The notes: a model not told the origin generated them from the sequence alone. A stretch of DNA of 64,000 nucleotides from Arenibacterium halophilum (GCF_005938225.1 NZ_VCPC01000007.1:55541-119540), one strand, 5' to 3'; counted from the stretch's first letter, positions 25,946 through 35,424 are shown. Numbers and translations: made by a program.

Positions 25946-27073
25946 TTGTCTAGTTCAAACATCCCGGCCAAGATTCAGACCCAATTGTGGGCTTTGGCGG
26001 CGGGTCGATGTGAATTTTCAGGATGCAACAAGCTCCTTGTCGGGGATTTAATCGCTGGCAAGGAAGACGGAAAGTTCGGTTTCATCGCGCATATTGTGGC
26101 AGATAGCGAGAATGGTCCGAGGGGTGACAAAGTCCGTTCGCCACTTCTCGCCCGCGACATCAGCAACCTGATGCTAATGTGTCCCGTCCATCACAAGGAA
26201 ATCGACGTAGATCACGTGGACGACTATCCGGAAGAAACGCTCGTGGCAATGAAGCGCGAGCACGAAGAGCGGATCGAGACTGTTACAGATATGGACTCTG
26301 ACCGCGCAGCTCATGTGCTCCGTTTCGCGGCAACTATCGGCCAGATGGACTCGCTGGTTTCCACCAAAGCCATCTTTGCCGCTATGCCTCCCGACAGACA
26401 TCCGGCGGAGCGACGAACCATCGACATCGAGCTAAACTCCGAAATCAAGGATGATGAACCGGGATTTTGGGGCATGCAAAGCGCGCATCTGCATCGTCAG
26501 TTTCAACGCAAGGTGAAGGAGCGGATAGAGCAGAAGGAGATCCTTCAGTTGAGTGTGTTTGCGCTTGCTCCGCAGCCTCTTCTCATTGAGCTCGGTACAT
26601 TGCTGGGTGACATCATGCCCGTGTGTGTTCACCAAAAATATCGCGAGCCATCTACTTGGAAATGGCAACTCCACCAGCCGTCGATAAATTTCAAAATTGG
26701 CGAGTACTCTGGGCCGAAGGACGTACCAGTCGCCCTCAAGCTGGCGCTCAGCGCGACCGTAGATGATCAGAGAATTCGCTCGGTTCTGGGCGATAACGCT
26801 GCAATCTGGTCGATCACGGCAGAGGATCCTCATAACGACATCATGCGAAGACAGGACGATCTTGCAATCTATAAGACTCACCTTCGCAGGCTCTTTGATC
26901 GGATCAAGGCCCACCACGGCGAGGATGCGACTATCAACGTATTTCCTGTTCTTCCGGCTTCCGCGGCTGTCGAAACGGGTCGCTCTCGAATGCCCAAAGC
27001 CGATCTGCCTTTGGTGATCTACGATCAAAAACCGGGGAAGGGGTTCGAGCCAACGATCAAGATTAGCGCTTAG
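25946..27073 (+). CDS. cap5: Cap5 HNH-SAVED effector nuclease
   Basis: A 375-residue effector if read from the TTG at 25946, which has GGAG seven bases upstream; the frame extends back to 25832 but the added residues look non-coding. The N-terminal HNH nuclease has GRCEFSGCNKLL, GFIAHIVADSENG (catalytic His) and NLMLMCPVHHKEID (metal ligands). The C-terminal half is a SAVED sensor (LSVFALAPQPLLIELGTLLG; QPSINFKIG; DATINVFPVLPASAAVETGR). Cyclic nucleotide binding to SAVED drives oligomerisation and DNA cutting, killing the infected cell. It completes the CD-NTase, Cap2, Cap3 operon, separated from cap3 by 92 bases. Confidence 0.9.
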   Translation: MSSSNIPAKIQTQLWALAAGRCEFSGCNKLLVGDLIAGKEDGKFGFIAHIVADSENGPRGDKVRSPLLARDISNLMLMCPVHHKEIDVDHVDDYPEETLVAMKREHEERIETVTDMDSDRAAHVLRFAATIGQMDSLVSTKAIFAAMPPDRHPAERRTIDIELNSEIKDDEPGFWGMQSAHLHRQFQRKVKERIEQKEILQLSVFALAPQPLLIELGTLLGDIMPVCVHQKYREPSTWKWQLHQPSINFKIGEYSGPKDVPVALKLALSATVDDQRIRSVLGDNAAIWSITAEDPHNDIMRRQDDLAIYKTHLRRLFDRIKAHHGEDATINVFPVLPASAAVETGRSRMPKADLPLVIYDQKPGKGFEPTIKISA

Positions 27074-27199
27074 GCCATTGTAAATCACCGAGCGCAAATT
27101 TTCATACCTTCGCGGGATTGGCCGCCTCTCTTCTACTCAGCCCTGCCTTCGCCAAATCAGTAGACGACGGGCATAAGCACCGTATGGTGGTTTAATATA

Positions 27200-28741
27200 A
27201 TGGAATTCCCTTTGACGAATACCAGGCCTGTTGATCAATTATTGGAAGACTTAGTTGAGGAGCTTCAGGTCCCGCCCGGTCGGTATGAACAGGCTGAGCG
27301 CAGTTACAAGTCGCTCGGCGAGTGGTTGCACCGGCCGGACTCGACTGTTCGGGATGACAGTCCCGACGTGTATGTGCAGGGTTCATTTCGGCTGGGGACT
27401 GCAATACGGCCCGCGTCAGACGAAGAAGACTATGACATCGATATGGTCTGCCGCCTCGATTACGAGAAGTCGGCACTGACCCAGGCAGAGCTGAAACGTC
27501 GCGTCGGCGTCGAAGTCAAAGCCTATGCCCGGCGATATGGCATGAGCAAACCCGAAGACGGGCGCCGTTGCTGGACCCTGGTCTACGCAGATGGCGCACA
27601 GTTTCACATGGATGTTCTGCCTGCGGTGCCTGACTTCGAGAAGCGGCGCTATCTGAGTGAAGCGGGCCCCGCGCTTGCCCGACTGGGGGCAACTGCGCTC
27701 GCGATCACAGACAAGGAACACGACGGCTTCCGGCAGGAAGGCGGCCGCTGGCCGCGCAGCAATCCCAAAGGCTATGCGCTCTGGTTTCGCGATCGGATGG
27801 GCCAGGCGTTCAGAAGTCGTGCTCTCAACGAGGCGCGCAGGATGCAGGCCAGCGTTGAGGATGTTCCTGCATGGCGGGTGCGTACCCCTCTGCAGGGCGC
27901 TATCCAGATCCTTAAACGCCATCGCGATCTCATGTTCAGCGACCGGCCGGATGACAAGCCGATCTCCATCCTGATCACGACCCTTGCTGCACATGCCTAT
28001 AACCAGGAGGAACGCCTCTCCGATGCGCTGTTCTCGATCCTTCACGGAATGGACCGGTATATTACCCGTCGCAATGGCGTGGACTGGCTCGAAAACCCGG
28101 CCGACCCCGAGGAAAATTTTGCTGACAAGTGGGAGGAGCACTCCGAACGCCGGGACGCATTCCAAGAGTGGCTTCAGCAGGCCCGCAGCGATTTTGCATC
28201 GGCACACCAGGCTCTCACTGCCGACGGTGTTGGCGCCGTCCTCAGCGAACGCATGGGGCAGGGGCTGGTCGAACGCGCACTGGGCCGTCGCAATCCGGCC
28301 AGGAAACCGGGTGTTCCCGCGCGGCTGGTCCGTGCGGTGAATCTCGTCCTTGCGCCAGCCTATATGCGAAGACCGCGATGGCCGCAGGCTGCGGAAGGTA
28401 GCGTGACTATTCGTACGGCGAGCTTCACGCAGCAGGGATTCAGGCCGCAGAGCTTCGTGAGCAATGGCGCGCCGCTTCCCAGAAATTGCAGCCTGCGCTT
28501 TGAGGCGGACACAACGGTGACCGGGCGTTTCAAGGTCTACTGGCAGATCGTGAACACCGGAAGGGAAGCCGAGGATGCGGATTGCCTGCGTGGGGGCTTC
28601 AGCCCGGACGCGGCGGTCCGGGGAGGTCTGTCCCATTCTGAGAGCGCCCTCTATCGGGGCCAGCACAGCATTGAGTGTTTCATTGTGAAGAATGGCAAAC
28701 TGGCCGCGCGCAGCGGTCAGTTCATCGTAAATATTGGCTGA
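27200..28741 (+). CDS. Second CD-NTase with C-terminal AGS-C-like domain
   Basis: A 513-residue protein. The first 370 residues are a CD-NTase of the same group as the one at 22395: QGSFRLGTAIRP, DYDIDMVC and FHMDVLPAV carry the three metal Asp residues, and LQGAIQILKRHRD and ENFADKWEE are shared almost word for word. The C-terminal 140 residues, from about residue 385, match the adenylyl/guanylyl-cyclase and SMODS C-terminal sensor type: LRFEADTTVTGRFKVYWQIVN, GREAEDADCLRGG and YRGQHSIECFIVKNG. It is followed 16 bases later by a 2TM-SAVED effector, making a two-gene type I CBASS. The chain ends in VNIG. Confidence 0.9.
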   Translation: MEFPLTNTRPVDQLLEDLVEELQVPPGRYEQAERSYKSLGEWLHRPDSTVRDDSPDVYVQGSFRLGTAIRPASDEEDYDIDMVCRLDYEKSALTQAELKRRVGVEVKAYARRYGMSKPEDGRRCWTLVYADGAQFHMDVLPAVPDFEKRRYLSEAGPALARLGATALAITDKEHDGFRQEGGRWPRSNPKGYALWFRDRMGQAFRSRALNEARRMQASVEDVPAWRVRTPLQGAIQILKRHRDLMFSDRPDDKPISILITTLAAHAYNQEERLSDALFSILHGMDRYITRRNGVDWLENPADPEENFADKWEEHSERRDAFQEWLQQARSDFASAHQALTADGVGAVLSERMGQGLVERALGRRNPARKPGVPARLVRAVNLVLAPAYMRRPRWPQAAEGSVTIRTASFTQQGFRPQSFVSNGAPLPRNCSLRFEADTTVTGRFKVYWQIVNTGREAEDADCLRGGFSPDAAVRGGLSHSESALYRGQHSIECFIVKNGKLAARSGQFIVNIG

Positions 28742-28757
28742 TCCGGAGGCTGAAGAC

Positions 28758-29900
28758 ATGTCGTTCTGGCGCAAACATGGTGACCGGTTTTTCGATGGAT
28801 TGATCACCTATGTCTTCCGGTTCCCGTCCTGGCCGTCGAGGTTGCTGCGTGCCGGTGTCACATTGATCGTCGCCGGGTTGGGCGTCGGCGGGCTGGCCGG
28901 TGATCTTTCCTGGATCGATGCGGACCGCGTCCTGCGGCTGGTCGTGCAGGCGGATGGTGGCGGGCTATCGGTCTACTGGTCCCAGATCACCGTCTTCCTC
29001 GGCATTCTGCTCCTCGCTGCGGGGGGTGTCCTTGGTGTGATCGATCACATCGCCGACCGGCGGCAGCTCAGGAAGCAGAGCGTGGTTGTGCTGGAGCACC
29101 GCGGGCTGCACCAGACCGTTGATACTCCCCTTGCCTCTGCCGTGCCGAAGCACCTGAAAGGCCGTATCGATCTCCTGCCGGTCGACCACCGGCAGTCGAC
29201 CTCAACGAGTCAGATCAGCAGTCCCGAAGATGCACTCTCACAGATTGCCGGGTTGCGGCAACAGCTTCGTCAGAAGCGTGATGCGGCGGGTCCTGGCAAC
29301 GTCAGGCTGGTCTACGGTGGCATGGCTCCGGTTCCGCTGACGTTCCTGACCGGTATGATGGTTGGCAATGAAGCCGGTCTCACCGTGATGGACTGGGATC
29401 GTTTCGCAGAAAAATGGCGCGAACCTGACGGCGAAGATGACGGAGACCGGTTCGGCGTTTTCGGAGACGAAGGTCTGAAGGACGATGTTCCGGAGGTAGC
29501 TTTGGCCGTCGCTGTTTCCTACCCGTCGGACGCAGACGGTATCAGGGCGACTCTCGGTGATATGCCTCTGATCCGCCTCGCTTTGCCAACTGTGAGCACG
29601 ACGGCGCACTGGTCTGCCGACAAGCAATCTGCCATGGCGAAAGACTTCACGGATCTTCTGGGTGACCTCATGGCGAAAGGGGTCAAACGCGTTCACCTGT
29701 TCATCGCAGCCCCCAACAGCGTTGTATTCACTCTGGGCCGGCACCTCGATGACAGGCTGCATCCCGAGGTGCTGGTCTACCAGTACGAGCGTTCGGCGTC
29801 GCCACCGTTTCCCTGGGCGGTTCAGATGCCCACCCACGGGCGGAGTGCAGCGCAGATTGTCAGAAGTGTCGCGATAGCAATCCCTTCCACAGCGAACTGA
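28758..29900 (+). CDS. cap14: 2TM-SAVED CBASS effector (Cap14-like)
   Basis: A 380-residue protein starting at the ATG with GGAGG eight bases upstream. Two transmembrane helices lie near the N-terminus (LLRAGVTLIVAGLGVGGLAG, and ITVFLGILLLAAGGVLGVI about residues 75-95), then a short linker and a C-terminal SAVED domain (RLVYGGMAPVPLTFLTGMMV; HLFIAAPNSVVFTLGRHL; VLVYQYERS). In this effector class, SAVED binding of the cyclic nucleotide from the upstream CD-NTase disrupts the inner membrane. It forms a complete minimal CBASS with the preceding gene. Confidence 0.87.
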   Translation: MSFWRKHGDRFFDGLITYVFRFPSWPSRLLRAGVTLIVAGLGVGGLAGDLSWIDADRVLRLVVQADGGGLSVYWSQITVFLGILLLAAGGVLGVIDHIADRRQLRKQSVVVLEHRGLHQTVDTPLASAVPKHLKGRIDLLPVDHRQSTSTSQISSPEDALSQIAGLRQQLRQKRDAAGPGNVRLVYGGMAPVPLTFLTGMMVGNEAGLTVMDWDRFAEKWREPDGEDDGDRFGVFGDEGLKDDVPEVALAVAVSYPSDADGIRATLGDMPLIRLALPTVSTTAHWSADKQSAMAKDFTDLLGDLMAKGVKRVHLFIAAPNSVVFTLGRHLDDRLHPEVLVYQYERSASPPFPWAVQMPTHGRSAAQIVRSVAIAIPSTAN

Positions 29901-30127
29901 CGAATTACAGGTGACTTGCGGCGAGGTCGGCGCATAATGTTTGATGAGCAAGCCGGCTCTGGCGAGGAACGCTAGGGTCGAGAAACTCCTCTATTTAGCT
30001 GTTAATCCCATGTTTTTGTGGGGGGAATTACCAATTCACCGCCCTAAAGAAGTCCGCTTCGGGTATTGGAAGGCAAGGCCAGCGTCGCGCTGTCGCAAAC
30101 CCGCTCAGCGCTTTTGTTCTGGGGCTT
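29901..30127. other. Spacer between CBASS cargo and virB operon
   Basis: The 227 bases separate the convergent cap14-like and virB11 genes. I see no protein family here. GGGGCTTTCAAGACCCC (30121-30137) can form a short stem that overlaps the virB11 stop and may stop virB transcription. Confidence 0.5.
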
Positions 30128-31108
30128 TCAAGACCCCGGCAGATAGAATTCCGTAATCCCCCGCTTCCCTTCGGCCCGCCCCAGCTGCACGATTACATCG
30201 ATGGATTTCCGGATGTATTCCCGCACCTCGGCAAAGGTCAGCGGTGTGCCGGCCTGTAGCACCATGATCGCGAGCCGGTCGATTGCCAGTTCGGCCGTCT
30301 CCGCGTGGATGGTTGAGACCGACCCGCCATGGCCGGTGTTGATGGCTTCGAGATAGGTCAGGGCCTCTGCGCCTCGCAGCTCGCCGACGATAATCCGGTC
30401 AGGGCGCATGCGGAGGGAGGCCTGCAGGAGGGCGTTGGCGCTGCGTTGCGATCCGGAACCGCGGTCGGCCAGTAGGGCAACAGTGTTCGGCTGGCCGGGG
30501 AAGAGCTCAAAAGCGTCTTCGATGGTGATGAGCCGCTCCTGCTCGCTCACATGGGTGAGAAGGTGGCGAGCGAACGTGGTTTTGCCGGTTGAGGTGCCGC
30601 CGCTGATCAGGACGTTGAGCCGCACCTCGACCAGGGTTTGCAGCGCGGCCTCAAGGTTCTCTTCGGCGAGGGAGGCGATGTTTTTCATCCTCTCGGCGCG
30701 GAGCGCATCGAGCGAGACGGCCTTACCGAAGAGATAGGTGGGTGTGTAGTCTCGGACGCTGCCCGACGCGAAGAGGCGGATGGTGATCGAGGCGCCGCGA
30801 TCGATGGCGGGCGGTACGGCAACCTGGACCCGGAGGGGACGGCCCGCATATTCCACCTTGCCGGAGACGAGGGGGTTCTTTTCAGAGACGCGGGCCTTGG
30901 CGTCGCCGACGATGGTCTGGGCCATGTTGAGGGCTGTGGTCCGGTCCACGGTCTGGCCGTCGTGGCGCATGGTGGCGTCGCCCGCGACCTCGAGCCAGAC
31001 CTTGCCATCCGGGTTGATCGCGATCTCGACCACGTCGTCGCGCCTCAGGAGGTCGCGGAACGGGTCGAGGTAGCGCTCGAGGTATGAAGCTGGTGACGCC
31101 TGCTCCAT
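30128..31108 (-). CDS. virB11: VirB11 secretion ATPase
   Basis: A 326-residue hexameric ATPase of the type IV secretion system. The Walker A box is ISGGTSTGKTTFARHLL (about residues 166-182), followed by ITIEDAFELF, LLQASLRMRPDRIIVGELRGAEAL (Asp and Walker B) and TGHGGSVSTIHAE (His box). It powers pilus assembly and DNA transfer at the inner face of the membrane. Its ATG shares one base with the virB10 stop (TGATG), so it is the last gene of the virB operon. Confidence 0.95.
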   Translation of the reverse strand: MEQASPASYLERYLDPFRDLLRRDDVVEIAINPDGKVWLEVAGDATMRHDGQTVDRTTALNMAQTIVGDAKARVSEKNPLVSGKVEYAGRPLRVQVAVPPAIDRGASITIRLFASGSVRDYTPTYLFGKAVSLDALRAERMKNIASLAEENLEAALQTLVEVRLNVLISGGTSTGKTTFARHLLTHVSEQERLITIEDAFELFPGQPNTVALLADRGSGSQRSANALLQASLRMRPDRIIVGELRGAEALTYLEAINTGHGGSVSTIHAETAELAIDRLAIMVLQAGTPLTFAEVREYIRKSIDVIVQLGRAEGKRGITEFYLPGS

Positions 31109-32532
31109 CAGTTAATCACCACATCCCGGTCCACGAGCACGGTAACCGAGGCCCCCTGATCGACATAGATCGTCGGCGCAATCGAGACCTGATCGGCAAT
31201 GACGGACCCGACCGCGTCCTGAAGATCGCTGCCGACATCGCCTAGGACGATGCTGGTCGTCTCGTTATTGGCACTTTCGGCCGCGACGGCCGGTGCCGCC
31301 CCGATCACGGAAATCAGCGCCGCCCCACCGAAACGCTCGGCGAACTTGGTGTCGACCAGACCGGTGAGGCCCGAGCGCCCGAGCTGGTCCCCGCCCACGG
31401 CGGCGATTTCCATCGAAGTGCCGTCCGGGGTCAGGACGCGGGTCCAGAGGATCAGGATGCGTTTCTGATGCATCTCGATCCCGGAGCGGTATTGGCCAAA
31501 AAGGCGGGAGCCCCGGGGGATCAGGATCCGGTCCCCGGAAAACGCCGGGACCGGTTCGGAGACAACCGCGACAACGGAGCCCGGCATGTCGCTGTTGATG
31601 GCGGTCTGGAGCGCCGCCTGGATGACGGACCCTTGGGTCAGCGTGCGCTCGGGATGGGTGAGGCGGGCGGCCTCCTGCACCTCGAGCGGTCGCGCGCGTT
31701 GCAAGAACTGCTCATTGCCCGAGAGGGCCGGTCCACTTGCGCCGGCGGCAGCAGGATCGGCGACCGCCGCGCCACTTTGGCCGCCACGCGGACCGTCGGC
31801 ATAGACCACTGCGGGGGATTTGATCTGCGCGGTCAGAAGCTCCTCGGCGACCCGCTCGGCCTCGCGCTGGCGCTGTTCTTCTTCCTGCCGGCGCCGTTCT
31901 TCGAGCAAGCGCTGATCGGCGATCAACCCTTCGCGGTCGAGCTCGGCCTCGAGCCCCTCGCGCTGCGCCCGCTCGGCATCAAGCATGGCCTGCAGCCCTT
32001 CAATACGGGTCTCGGTCTGGCGCTGCAGGTTTGCAAGCTCGGTCTCCTTTGCGGCGAGCGTTGCTTCGAGCGCGGCCTTTTGCTCGTCGAATGCTTCCCG
32101 AAGATCTGAGACGGCGGACTGGATTTCCGAGTTGCGGGCGGCCTGGCTGGCGGCGAGGGCCTCGCGGAGTTTGGCGATCTCGGCCAGCACCTCGACGCTT
32201 GGCTCGGGGGCAGGGGCCGCGGGCACATCGAGCGCTTCCTCGACAGCGATCAGCGCGTCGTTGACCCGCTGCTCGGTTTCGTCGGGTGGAAACTCCAGCC
32301 GCCCGCCGGTACCGGGGCGCCGGTCCTGAAAGGTTTCGACATCTGAGGTCTCAAGTGCATTGTCGCCCTCTTGCAGTCCGGTGGCCAGGAAATACGCGAC
32401 CCCGGCCCCGCCAAGGGCGAGGGCGGCGGCGAGCGCACCAACCCCGAGGCTGTTGCCACGGCGCTTGGATTTGCCGCGCTGGTTGAACTGATCGAGGCGG
32501 TCTTGCAGATCGGGAGGGGTTTGATCGGCCAT
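31108..32532 (-). CDS. virB10: VirB10 core-complex protein
   Basis: A 474-residue TrbI/VirB10 protein. One transmembrane helix (LGVGALAAALALGGAGVAYFLA, about residues 27-48) is followed by a long coiled-coil-like segment (about residues 110-225, rich in EAxLAAKE repeats) and the C-terminal beta-barrel domain (ALQTAINSDMPGSVVAVVS; LIPRGSRLFGQYRSG; ILWTRVLTPDGTSMEI; VTVLVDRDVVI). It spans from the inner to the outer membrane and gates the channel. Here a coiled coil occupies the place of the usual proline-rich linker. Confidence 0.95.
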   Translation of the reverse strand: MADQTPPDLQDRLDQFNQRGKSKRRGNSLGVGALAAALALGGAGVAYFLATGLQEGDNALETSDVETFQDRRPGTGGRLEFPPDETEQRVNDALIAVEEALDVPAAPAPEPSVEVLAEIAKLREALAASQAARNSEIQSAVSDLREAFDEQKAALEATLAAKETELANLQRQTETRIEGLQAMLDAERAQREGLEAELDREGLIADQRLLEERRRQEEEQRQREAERVAEELLTAQIKSPAVVYADGPRGGQSGAAVADPAAAGASGPALSGNEQFLQRARPLEVQEAARLTHPERTLTQGSVIQAALQTAINSDMPGSVVAVVSEPVPAFSGDRILIPRGSRLFGQYRSGIEMHQKRILILWTRVLTPDGTSMEIAAVGGDQLGRSGLTGLVDTKFAERFGGAALISVIGAAPAVAAESANNETTSIVLGDVGSDLQDAVGSVIADQVSIAPTIYVDQGASVTVLVDRDVVIN

Positions 32533-32534
32533 GG

Positions 32535-33269
32535 TCAGTTGCTCACATAGATCGCGCTCTCGTCGCGCCAGGCGCAGATCGCTTCGTCGCCAATGCGCAG
32601 CGTCCAGTAGGTGTTCACCCCGAGCACCCGGACGGTGTTGCCTTGTTGGGTCCAGTTGACGGTGCGCTCACGGCCCTGGTCATCGGCCTTGAAAAGGGCA
32701 GGCTGGCGACCGTTCTCCGGGAAGACGAAATATGTATAGCGCCCGTCGTCATAGATATGGCTGGGGCGGAAATCCCCTTCTCCCGAGACGCGGTAGTTGT
32801 AGTTGCGCGGGGCCTCATAGCCCTTTGGCTGGGTGGCACCCGCCACGCGGCGTTCCTCATCGGGGTAGCGGAAGCGCACCTCGAAGAACATACCTGTGCG
32901 GTTCGGGATCGAGCCCTCGCGCAGATGGAAGGAATAGGTGCGGCGATTGGTGATCACCGTCATGTTGGTCGAGGCATTGGCCACATGCGGTTTGATCGTC
33001 AGCACATTGCCGAGCTCGGGGATCGGATCGACCTGGAAGCTCTCGGTGTCGCCGACAATGACCGCCTCGAACCGCTCGCCCGCTCCGAAATGAATCGTCG
33101 TCGAATGCCTCAGGTCGGTTTCGATCCGGTAGACCTGGTTTTCATTATAGACGGCAGTGCGGATGCGGATATCGAGCGGGCCGCCTTGCGGCGTGGCCTC
33201 GGCAAGGGCGGCAATAGGAATGGCAAGCGCTAGGAGAAACGTGGTGAGGAGCGCGGGCAGGGATTTCAT
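32535..33269 (-). CDS. virB9: VirB9 core-complex protein
   Basis: A 244-residue periplasmic protein with a signal peptide (ALLTTFLLALAIPIAALA). The N-terminal domain has IHFGAGERFEAVIVGD and NMTVITNRRTYSFHL; the C-terminal domain has YRVSGEGDFRPSHIYDDGRYTYFVFPE, the usual VirB9/TrbG spelling. It builds the outer part of the core complex with VirB10. It lies two bases from virB10. Confidence 0.95.
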   Translation of the reverse strand: MKSLPALLTTFLLALAIPIAALAEATPQGGPLDIRIRTAVYNENQVYRIETDLRHSTTIHFGAGERFEAVIVGDTESFQVDPIPELGNVLTIKPHVANASTNMTVITNRRTYSFHLREGSIPNRTGMFFEVRFRYPDEERRVAGATQPKGYEAPRNYNYRVSGEGDFRPSHIYDDGRYTYFVFPENGRQPALFKADDQGRERTVNWTQQGNTVRVLGVNTYWTLRIGDEAICAWRDESAIYVSN

Positions 33270-33274
33270 TTGGG

Positions 33275-33955
33275 TCAGTTCTCCAGGGTCTCGGCGTCGA
33301 CGCGGTAGGAGGTCACCACGAAGCCCAAGGGGTTGGCCCAGACGTCCTGAAGGCGCTGGCGGGTTTCGGGTTGGAAGTCGTAGCCGACGGTGGCGACGTA
33401 AGACCGGGTGACGGTGCGGGTGTCGCGGGGACGGCGCAGCGTGCGGGTGAAGCGGACCTGGGCCACGCCGCGCTCGATCTGGTTCACCGACTTGATGATC
33501 ACCTCGATCTTGGCGTCGCGCCCATAGACGGTGATCGGGTAGTCTTCATTGGTCGAGGACCAGAGATCGCGCAATGTGCGGGCCGCATCGCCATCCGAGC
33601 GGTCGAGCACCGAGTTGATGCGTTGCTCGCCATCCGTCAGGTCATAGGTTTCGCGGTCATCGACGTAAGCGACGAGATTGGCCTGAATGATGGCGTCGCT
33701 CTCGGAGAGCGTCAGCGCCTGGACGGCGGCGACCCGGTCCATTTCTCCGGTTTCCTTGTCGACCACGACCACGAAGGTCTCGGTCGATTTAAGGGGAAAT
33801 AGGCTCGCGCCCGCGACCATGCCGGCCACGCCGACCAGCACGCCTGCCGCCGCAACGAACCAGGCAAAGCGCTCGCGCCGCCTTGGCCCGTAGATGAAAT
33901 CCGCCTCGAAGGCGTCGCGGTCAGGCGCGGGGGAACTAGGTACCGTCTTCTTCAA
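33275..33955 (-). CDS. virB8: VirB8 inner-membrane protein
   Basis: A 226-residue bitopic protein: a short cytoplasmic start, a transmembrane helix (FAWFVAAAGVLVGVAGMVAGA, about residues 30-50) and a periplasmic NTF2-like domain with FVVVVDKETGEM, ITVYGRDAKIEVIIKSVNQIERGVAQVRF and NPLGFVVTSYRVDAE near the end. VirB8 connects the inner-membrane platform with the core complex. It has five bases to virB9 and 17 bases to virB6. Confidence 0.94.
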   Translation of the reverse strand: MKKTVPSSPAPDRDAFEADFIYGPRRRERFAWFVAAAGVLVGVAGMVAGASLFPLKSTETFVVVVDKETGEMDRVAAVQALTLSESDAIIQANLVAYVDDRETYDLTDGEQRINSVLDRSDGDAARTLRDLWSSTNEDYPITVYGRDAKIEVIIKSVNQIERGVAQVRFTRTLRRPRDTRTVTRSYVATVGYDFQPETRQRLQDVWANPLGFVVTSYRVDAETLEN

Positions 33956-33972
33956 GTCAGTCGTCTTTCACA

Positions 33973-34986
33973 TCAAGGTTTGCGGAAGGCCTTGGCGGCG
34001 GAGAGGAGCGCGCCGGGGCTTTGCCGGATCACCTCGCCGGTTTTCACCACACCTGCGTTGGCCATCTGGTTCAGCTCATGCGGAGACTTTCCGGTGACGA
34101 GGCGCGCGGTTGCGCCGGTGCCGTACTCCCGCGTGTTCACGAAGCCCTGACGTGCAAGGCCGGTCAGCCCCACGGCATTGGACGCAATGCCGACAACGCC
34201 GGTGAGGTTGGAGGCGATGTAGGGGACCGAAGCCATGATCCCAGCGCTGAGGATGAGGATCACGAGGAAGGGCAGGATGAGGCTGACGGTTTCGACATCG
34301 CCCGGATCGGCGGAGGCGTCCCCGATGGCCTCGGCGATGGCAACGATGATGCCCGCGGCGCCCGCGGCCGCGACCGGCATGAGCGCATAGCCGATGGTGG
34401 CGCGGGTCCAGGCCTCGAAGAGGGACTGGGTCGGCTTGAAGAGTGAGGTCACGATCATGAAGGGAGCGATCACGATCATCAGGGCGAAGACGATGCGGGC
34501 GAAGGCGATGATCCCGGCGGTGACGGCGGCGAAGGCGGCGGAAAGGACGAAGAAGATCGCGCCCAGGACCGCGCCGAAGACCCAGCCCGCGCGGTCGCCG
34601 ATCGTGTCGCCATAGGCGGTGATGCGGGCGACCATGTTGTCGAGGCTCTCATAGACCCCGGCCTCGTCGCCCGAGCCGGTGAGCGCGAGGATCGAGGCGC
34701 CGACGGAGTCGGGCACGCGCGTGACGATTTCATAGATCACGCTGAAATTGTCCCAGCTCTGCGCGAATATGCCCACGAGCGCGATCTTCATGCCGAAAGC
34801 AAAGCCGGTACCGAAGGGTAGGGGCCGGAGCTGCATCACGGCGTTGATCCCGAGGAGCACGACAAGGAGCGCGGCTCCGGCTGAGATCACGTCGCCGACG
34901 GCACCCGCCGAGGAGACAAAGCCGTCCTGTGCCACGGTATCCACCGCGGCGTCGACCTGGCTCAGGATGTCGCGAATAACTCCCAT
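33973..34986 (-). CDS. virB6: VirB6/TrbL inner-membrane channel protein
   Basis: A 337-residue polytopic protein with at least five hydrophobic helices (ISAGAALLVVLLGINAVMQL, VFGAVLGAIFFVLSAAFAAV, IIAFARIVFALMIVIAPFMI, YALMPVAAAGAAGIIVAIAE, LILPFLVILILSAGIMASVP). The APFMIVTSLFKPTQSLFEAW motif in the middle is typical. VirB6 shapes the inner-membrane passage of the DNA. Its ATG directly follows the stop of the upstream gene. Confidence 0.92.
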   Translation of the reverse strand: MGVIRDILSQVDAAVDTVAQDGFVSSAGAVGDVISAGAALLVVLLGINAVMQLRPLPFGTGFAFGMKIALVGIFAQSWDNFSVIYEIVTRVPDSVGASILALTGSGDEAGVYESLDNMVARITAYGDTIGDRAGWVFGAVLGAIFFVLSAAFAAVTAGIIAFARIVFALMIVIAPFMIVTSLFKPTQSLFEAWTRATIGYALMPVAAAGAAGIIVAIAEAIGDASADPGDVETVSLILPFLVILILSAGIMASVPYIASNLTGVVGIASNAVGLTGLARQGFVNTREYGTGATARLVTGKSPHELNQMANAGVVKTGEVIRQSPGALLSAAKAFRKP

Positions 34987-35424
34987 TTACTCGGCACAAG
35001 CCTCCACAACTTGCGCCTCGAGCGCATCGGCCTGCGCGTAGAGATCGAGCACCTTGAACGGCAGACGCCGATTGTCCGAGGTCTGGAACCGGGACAGGGC
35101 GTCAAGCGCCTGATCCCAGGTGAAGTCGTCCAGCAGGCAGGCGCAGGTTTCCGCGGCGAGGGCTTCCTCGGCGATCAGGATGCGCAGGATCGCGCGGTAG
35201 CCATTACGAAGATAGGCGGTATCGGCCAGATCGGTGGGCGGCTTCGGAACACGGCATACGTCGGACTCGTCCTGCCCGATGGCCATCGAGCTGAAGGGCG
35301 TGTTGCCGGATGGCTGCGTGGTCAGGGTCTGCGCCAACGCAGCATTGGGCAGAGTACTGAGGACCATCGCTGCGAGACCAAGCGCCCGAACTGGAGCCAA
35401 CCCGTGGGTCACGGACTTCCTCAT
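34987..35424 (-). CDS. Periplasmic protein of the virB operon, function unknown
   Basis: A 145-residue protein with a signal peptide (LGLAAMVLSTLPNAALAQ) and four cysteines in the mature part (SDVCRVP, AETCACLLDDF and VVEACAE), which may form disulfides. It sits between virB5 and virB6, overlapping virB5 by four bases and abutting virB6, where other systems carry small periplasmic pilus-assembly or entry-exclusion proteins. I do not recognise a named family. Confidence 0.7.
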   Translation of the reverse strand: MRKSVTHGLAPVRALGLAAMVLSTLPNAALAQTLTTQPSGNTPFSSMAIGQDESDVCRVPKPPTDLADTAYLRNGYRAILRILIAEEALAAETCACLLDDFTWDQALDALSRFQTSDNRRLPFKVLDLYAQADALEAQVVEACAE

